This document shows positions 62,524-64,000 of a DNA stretch of 64,000 bases, in pieces. The notes beneath the pieces are model-generated. The model was not told the DNA's origin and searched no databases. It saw nothing but the letters and a program-made list of their open reading frames with translations. How positions within the stretch are numbered: position 1 is the first letter of the stretch; every line of letters starts with the position of its first letter. Origin of the DNA: Verrucomicrobiota bacterium (lineage in GTDB: Bacteria; Verrucomicrobiota; Verrucomicrobiia; Opitutales; Opitutaceae); the NCBI GenBank assembly GCA_023433275.1, contig JAEZDN010000052.1:109744-173743 (forward strand). Reading direction: 5' to 3'. The position numbers and the translations under genes were made by a program.

Positions 62524-63572
62524 ATCCCCCGGCCGTCGCACCGCTGCCCCCGATCCACGCGCCGGCCCGCACGCTCCTCCCGGCGCCGCTCCGCCACCGG
62601 CTTGCCGCGCTCCTGCAAGGTCCGCCCCGCGGCCCCCGGTCCCAGCGCAAGGAAGCCTGCGTGTTCGCCCTGGGCCGCATCGGCGACTTCGTTCTCGTTC
62701 TGCCGGTCCTCCGCCTGCTCGTTCGCGAGTACGGCGCCGATCAAGTCACCCTGGTGATCCCCGGCACCGTCATGGCCCTCGCCGTCCGCGAACTGCCCGG
62801 CACGGAACTCATCCTCCTGCCTTCCGACGCGCCAGGTCTCCTCCGCGACGTCATGCCCCTGTGGTGGCGCGAACGCCACCGCTTCGCTGCCCTCCGCTTC
62901 AAACGCCGGATCGTGCTGACGCATTTCCGTCCGCTCTATCACGACATCGTCGCATCCTGGGCCGAGGCCGACCGGGACTACCGGCTCAATCCCGCGCTCT
63001 ATCCGGCGCCGACGGCGGACGACCAATGCCGCGAACTTCACGCCCACCGCCTCCTCGCGGCCACTGTTCTGGGTCGCCCGATTTCGGGGGAAGAGATCGT
63101 CCCGCATCTAAACAGTTTCACCCCCGGCAACGACGGGCGCCTGCTCGTGTATCCCATCAGCCACGATGGCACGCGGGACCTTCCTCCCGACCGGCTCCTC
63201 TCGATCCTTCGCGCCTGGCGCGAGCGCTGCGCGACGCCGTGGGTGCTCGGTGGCGCCCCGCGCGATGAAGCCCGCCTGGAGGCCCTGGCCGCCGCCGCCC
63301 GCGCCGCCGGCATCCCGCCGGCCGCGATCGAGACGCCTTCCGGGATCATCGCCTTCGTGTCCCACATCGCCGCCGCCGGAGCGGTCCTTTCCGCCGACTC
63401 CGCCGCCGCCCACCTCGGCAACGCCCTCGACAAACCCACCGTTGTCCTGACCGTTCCCGCCTGGCACGGCATCAGCCAGCCCTGGCGGAAATCCGCCCGC
63501 CAACACGGCTTCCTCATGGATTCCCCCGCGGAAGCCATCGCGTCCGCCCTCCCCACGCTCCACCCGCTGTAG
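62520..63572 (+). CDS. Glycosyltransferase family 9 (heptosyltransferase-like)
   Basis: 350 residues from the ATG at 62520 overlapping the upstream stop (ATGA). The core GT9 pattern is VFALGRIGDFVLVLPVLRLLVREYG near residue 47 and AGAVLSADSAAAHLGNALDKPTVVLT near the C terminus. The first 45 residues are Pro/Ala/Arg-rich and may be a flexible tail. Its stop codon (TAG) is part of the GTAG head of a REP-like element. Confidence 0.88.
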   Translation: MNPPAVAPLPPIHAPARTLLPAPLRHRLAALLQGPPRGPRSQRKEACVFALGRIGDFVLVLPVLRLLVREYGADQVTLVIPGTVMALAVRELPGTELILLPSDAPGLLRDVMPLWWRERHRFAALRFKRRIVLTHFRPLYHDIVASWAEADRDYRLNPALYPAPTADDQCRELHAHRLLAATVLGRPISGEEIVPHLNSFTPGNDGRLLVYPISHDGTRDLPPDRLLSILRAWRERCATPWVLGGAPRDEARLEALAAAARAAGIPPAAIETPSGIIAFVSHIAAAGAVLSADSAAAHLGNALDKPTVVLTVPAWHGISQPWRKSARQHGFLMDSPAEAIASALPTLHPL

Positions 63573-63625
63573 ATCGGCAGTCGCGCCGACCTCGCGCCCC
63601 AGATCGCCGCCGGCAGCGAACCTAC
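63569..63625. repeat. Inverted pair of GTAG-headed REP-like elements
   Basis: It starts GTAGATCGGCAGTCGCGCCGA and ends in CTAC; the complement of the right side reads GTAGGTTCGCTGCCGGCGGCGA. Each half is a GTAG head with a GC-rich imperfect palindrome, arranged as an inverted pair. The first GTAG supplies the stop codon of the preceding gene. Confidence 0.6.
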
Positions 63626-63643
63626 AGGAAGAAGGGTGAACCG

Positions 63644-63709
63644 TGGAGGGCCCAGCTCCCGCTGGCCCGCACTCTGTTGGAGGGCCCGCGTCCCTGCGGG
63701 CCGTGACTC
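63644..63709 (+). repeat. Two direct copies of a TGGAGGGCCC hairpin element
   Basis: Copy 1 begins TGGAGGGCCCAGCTCCCGCTGGCC at 63644 and copy 2 TGGAGGGCCCGCGTCCCTGCGGGCC at 63678, each ending in ACTC. Copy 2 forms GGCCCGC/GCGGGCC; copy 1 forms an imperfect equivalent. The head differs from GTAG, so this may be a second REP-like family. The remaining bases up to the next gene (63710-63844) are pyrimidine-rich with nothing else recognisable. Confidence 0.6.
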
Positions 63710-63844
63710 AACCCGCGAGCACCGCTCGCCGTTTTTTCCCCGCGCACATTCGACCCGTGCTCGTCTCTTCTCTTCCAAACTTTCCTCCCGCCCACCGCCT
63801 TGCCCCTTGCTCCCGCCTTCCGCGGCCGTTTATTTCCCTCATCC

Positions 63845-64000
63845 GTGAAATTCCTGCGCAACCTCGACCTGGCCAGCTTCTTCAAGCTCACCACTCGCGA
63901 GCGTTTCGACCGGATCACCCCGGCGTGGATGGTCCTGCTCAGCCTCGGGGGTGTGGTGTTTATATACAGCGCGCAATTAGCGCCCGACGGCACCCCATGG
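63845..64000 (+). CDS. rodA: RodA/FtsW-type SEDS protein, N-terminal part (runs off the window)
   Basis: The first 52 residues from a GTG at 63845: a basic/charged N terminus (KFLRNLDLASFFKLTTRERFDR) then ITPAWMVLLSLGGVVFIYSAQLA, the first membrane helix with the FIYSA motif of RodA/FtsW. SEDS proteins polymerise peptidoglycan for cell elongation or division. The symbol is a best guess: the fragment is too short to separate RodA from FtsW with certainty. Confidence 0.65.
   Translation, partial: MKFLRNLDLASFFKLTTRERFDRITPAWMVLLSLGGVVFIYSAQLAPDGTPW

Overview
The window is about 65 percent GC and densely coded on both strands. Its gene content points to a Verrucomicrobiota bacterium, most likely of the Opitutales/Opitutaceae type. 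The pointers are an exosortase-EpsI fusion inside a glycan cluster, a 33-residue COX24/bS22-like protein, type IV pilus assembly genes, CHASE4-like sensor kinases beside pseudopilins, REP elements with a GTAG head plus a decayed RAYT, and almost no Shine-Dalgarno sequences. This placement is inferred from content; there is no rRNA gene to test it.

Layout. 1-5.0 kb (minus): respiratory complex I genes in the order nuoB-C-D-E, a small membrane protein, nuoF and the start of nuoG. No nuoA lies upstream of nuoB; a tRNA-Ser(GGA) sits there instead. 5.4-14.1 kb: mostly single metabolic genes (sufU-sufS, a class I aminotransferase, hemN, a QueD-like protein, a TPR/LysM lipoprotein, kdsD, a class I fumarase). 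14.4-17.7 kb: an ECF sigma factor with a putative membrane partner, a polyprenyl diphosphate synthase and a CPBP protease. 17.7-22.3 kb (minus): the pilus assembly operon pilM-N-O-P-Q. 22.5-29 kb (minus): a bS22-like peptide, addB-addA and rpsT.

29-37.5 kb (plus): an unusual locus in which two paralogous sensor kinases alternate with two paralogous sets of pseudopilin genes, with one NarL-type response regulator. 37.7-38.9 kb (minus): RNase P RNA directly abutting a zinc-ribbon coiled-coil gene. 39.1-45.1 kb (plus): gyrB, an 78-bp near-palindromic low-complexity spacer, gyrA and a PTS IIA-Ntr gene. 45.1-45.9 kb: a broken RAYT transposase framed by two inverted REP pairs, then corA. 47-63.6 kb: a cell-surface polysaccharide region (GT39-like protein, MFS permease, WecG/TagA glycosyltransferase, exosortase-EpsI, two GT9, two GT4, one GT2, a flippase and an O-antigen ligase/polymerase-like protein), interrupted by a DEDD exonuclease, queF and rny. 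The window ends in the start of a RodA/FtsW-type gene.

How the genes relate. PilMNOPQ would build the inner platform and outer-membrane secretin that minor pilins from the 30-37 kb locus could use. KdsD (LPS Kdo precursor), the polyprenyl synthase and the glycosyltransferase cluster all feed envelope glycan synthesis. The exosortase probably processes PEP-CTERM-type proteins together with that glycan.

The most unusual non-coding signal is a set of islands built from short repeated words, several with inverted arms, in spacers (nuoD/nuoE, gyrB/gyrA, both sides of queF), in frame inside the exosortase gene, and apparently within RNase P RNA. Start codons were chosen by family alignment and gene spacing because ribosome binding sites give almost no help here.
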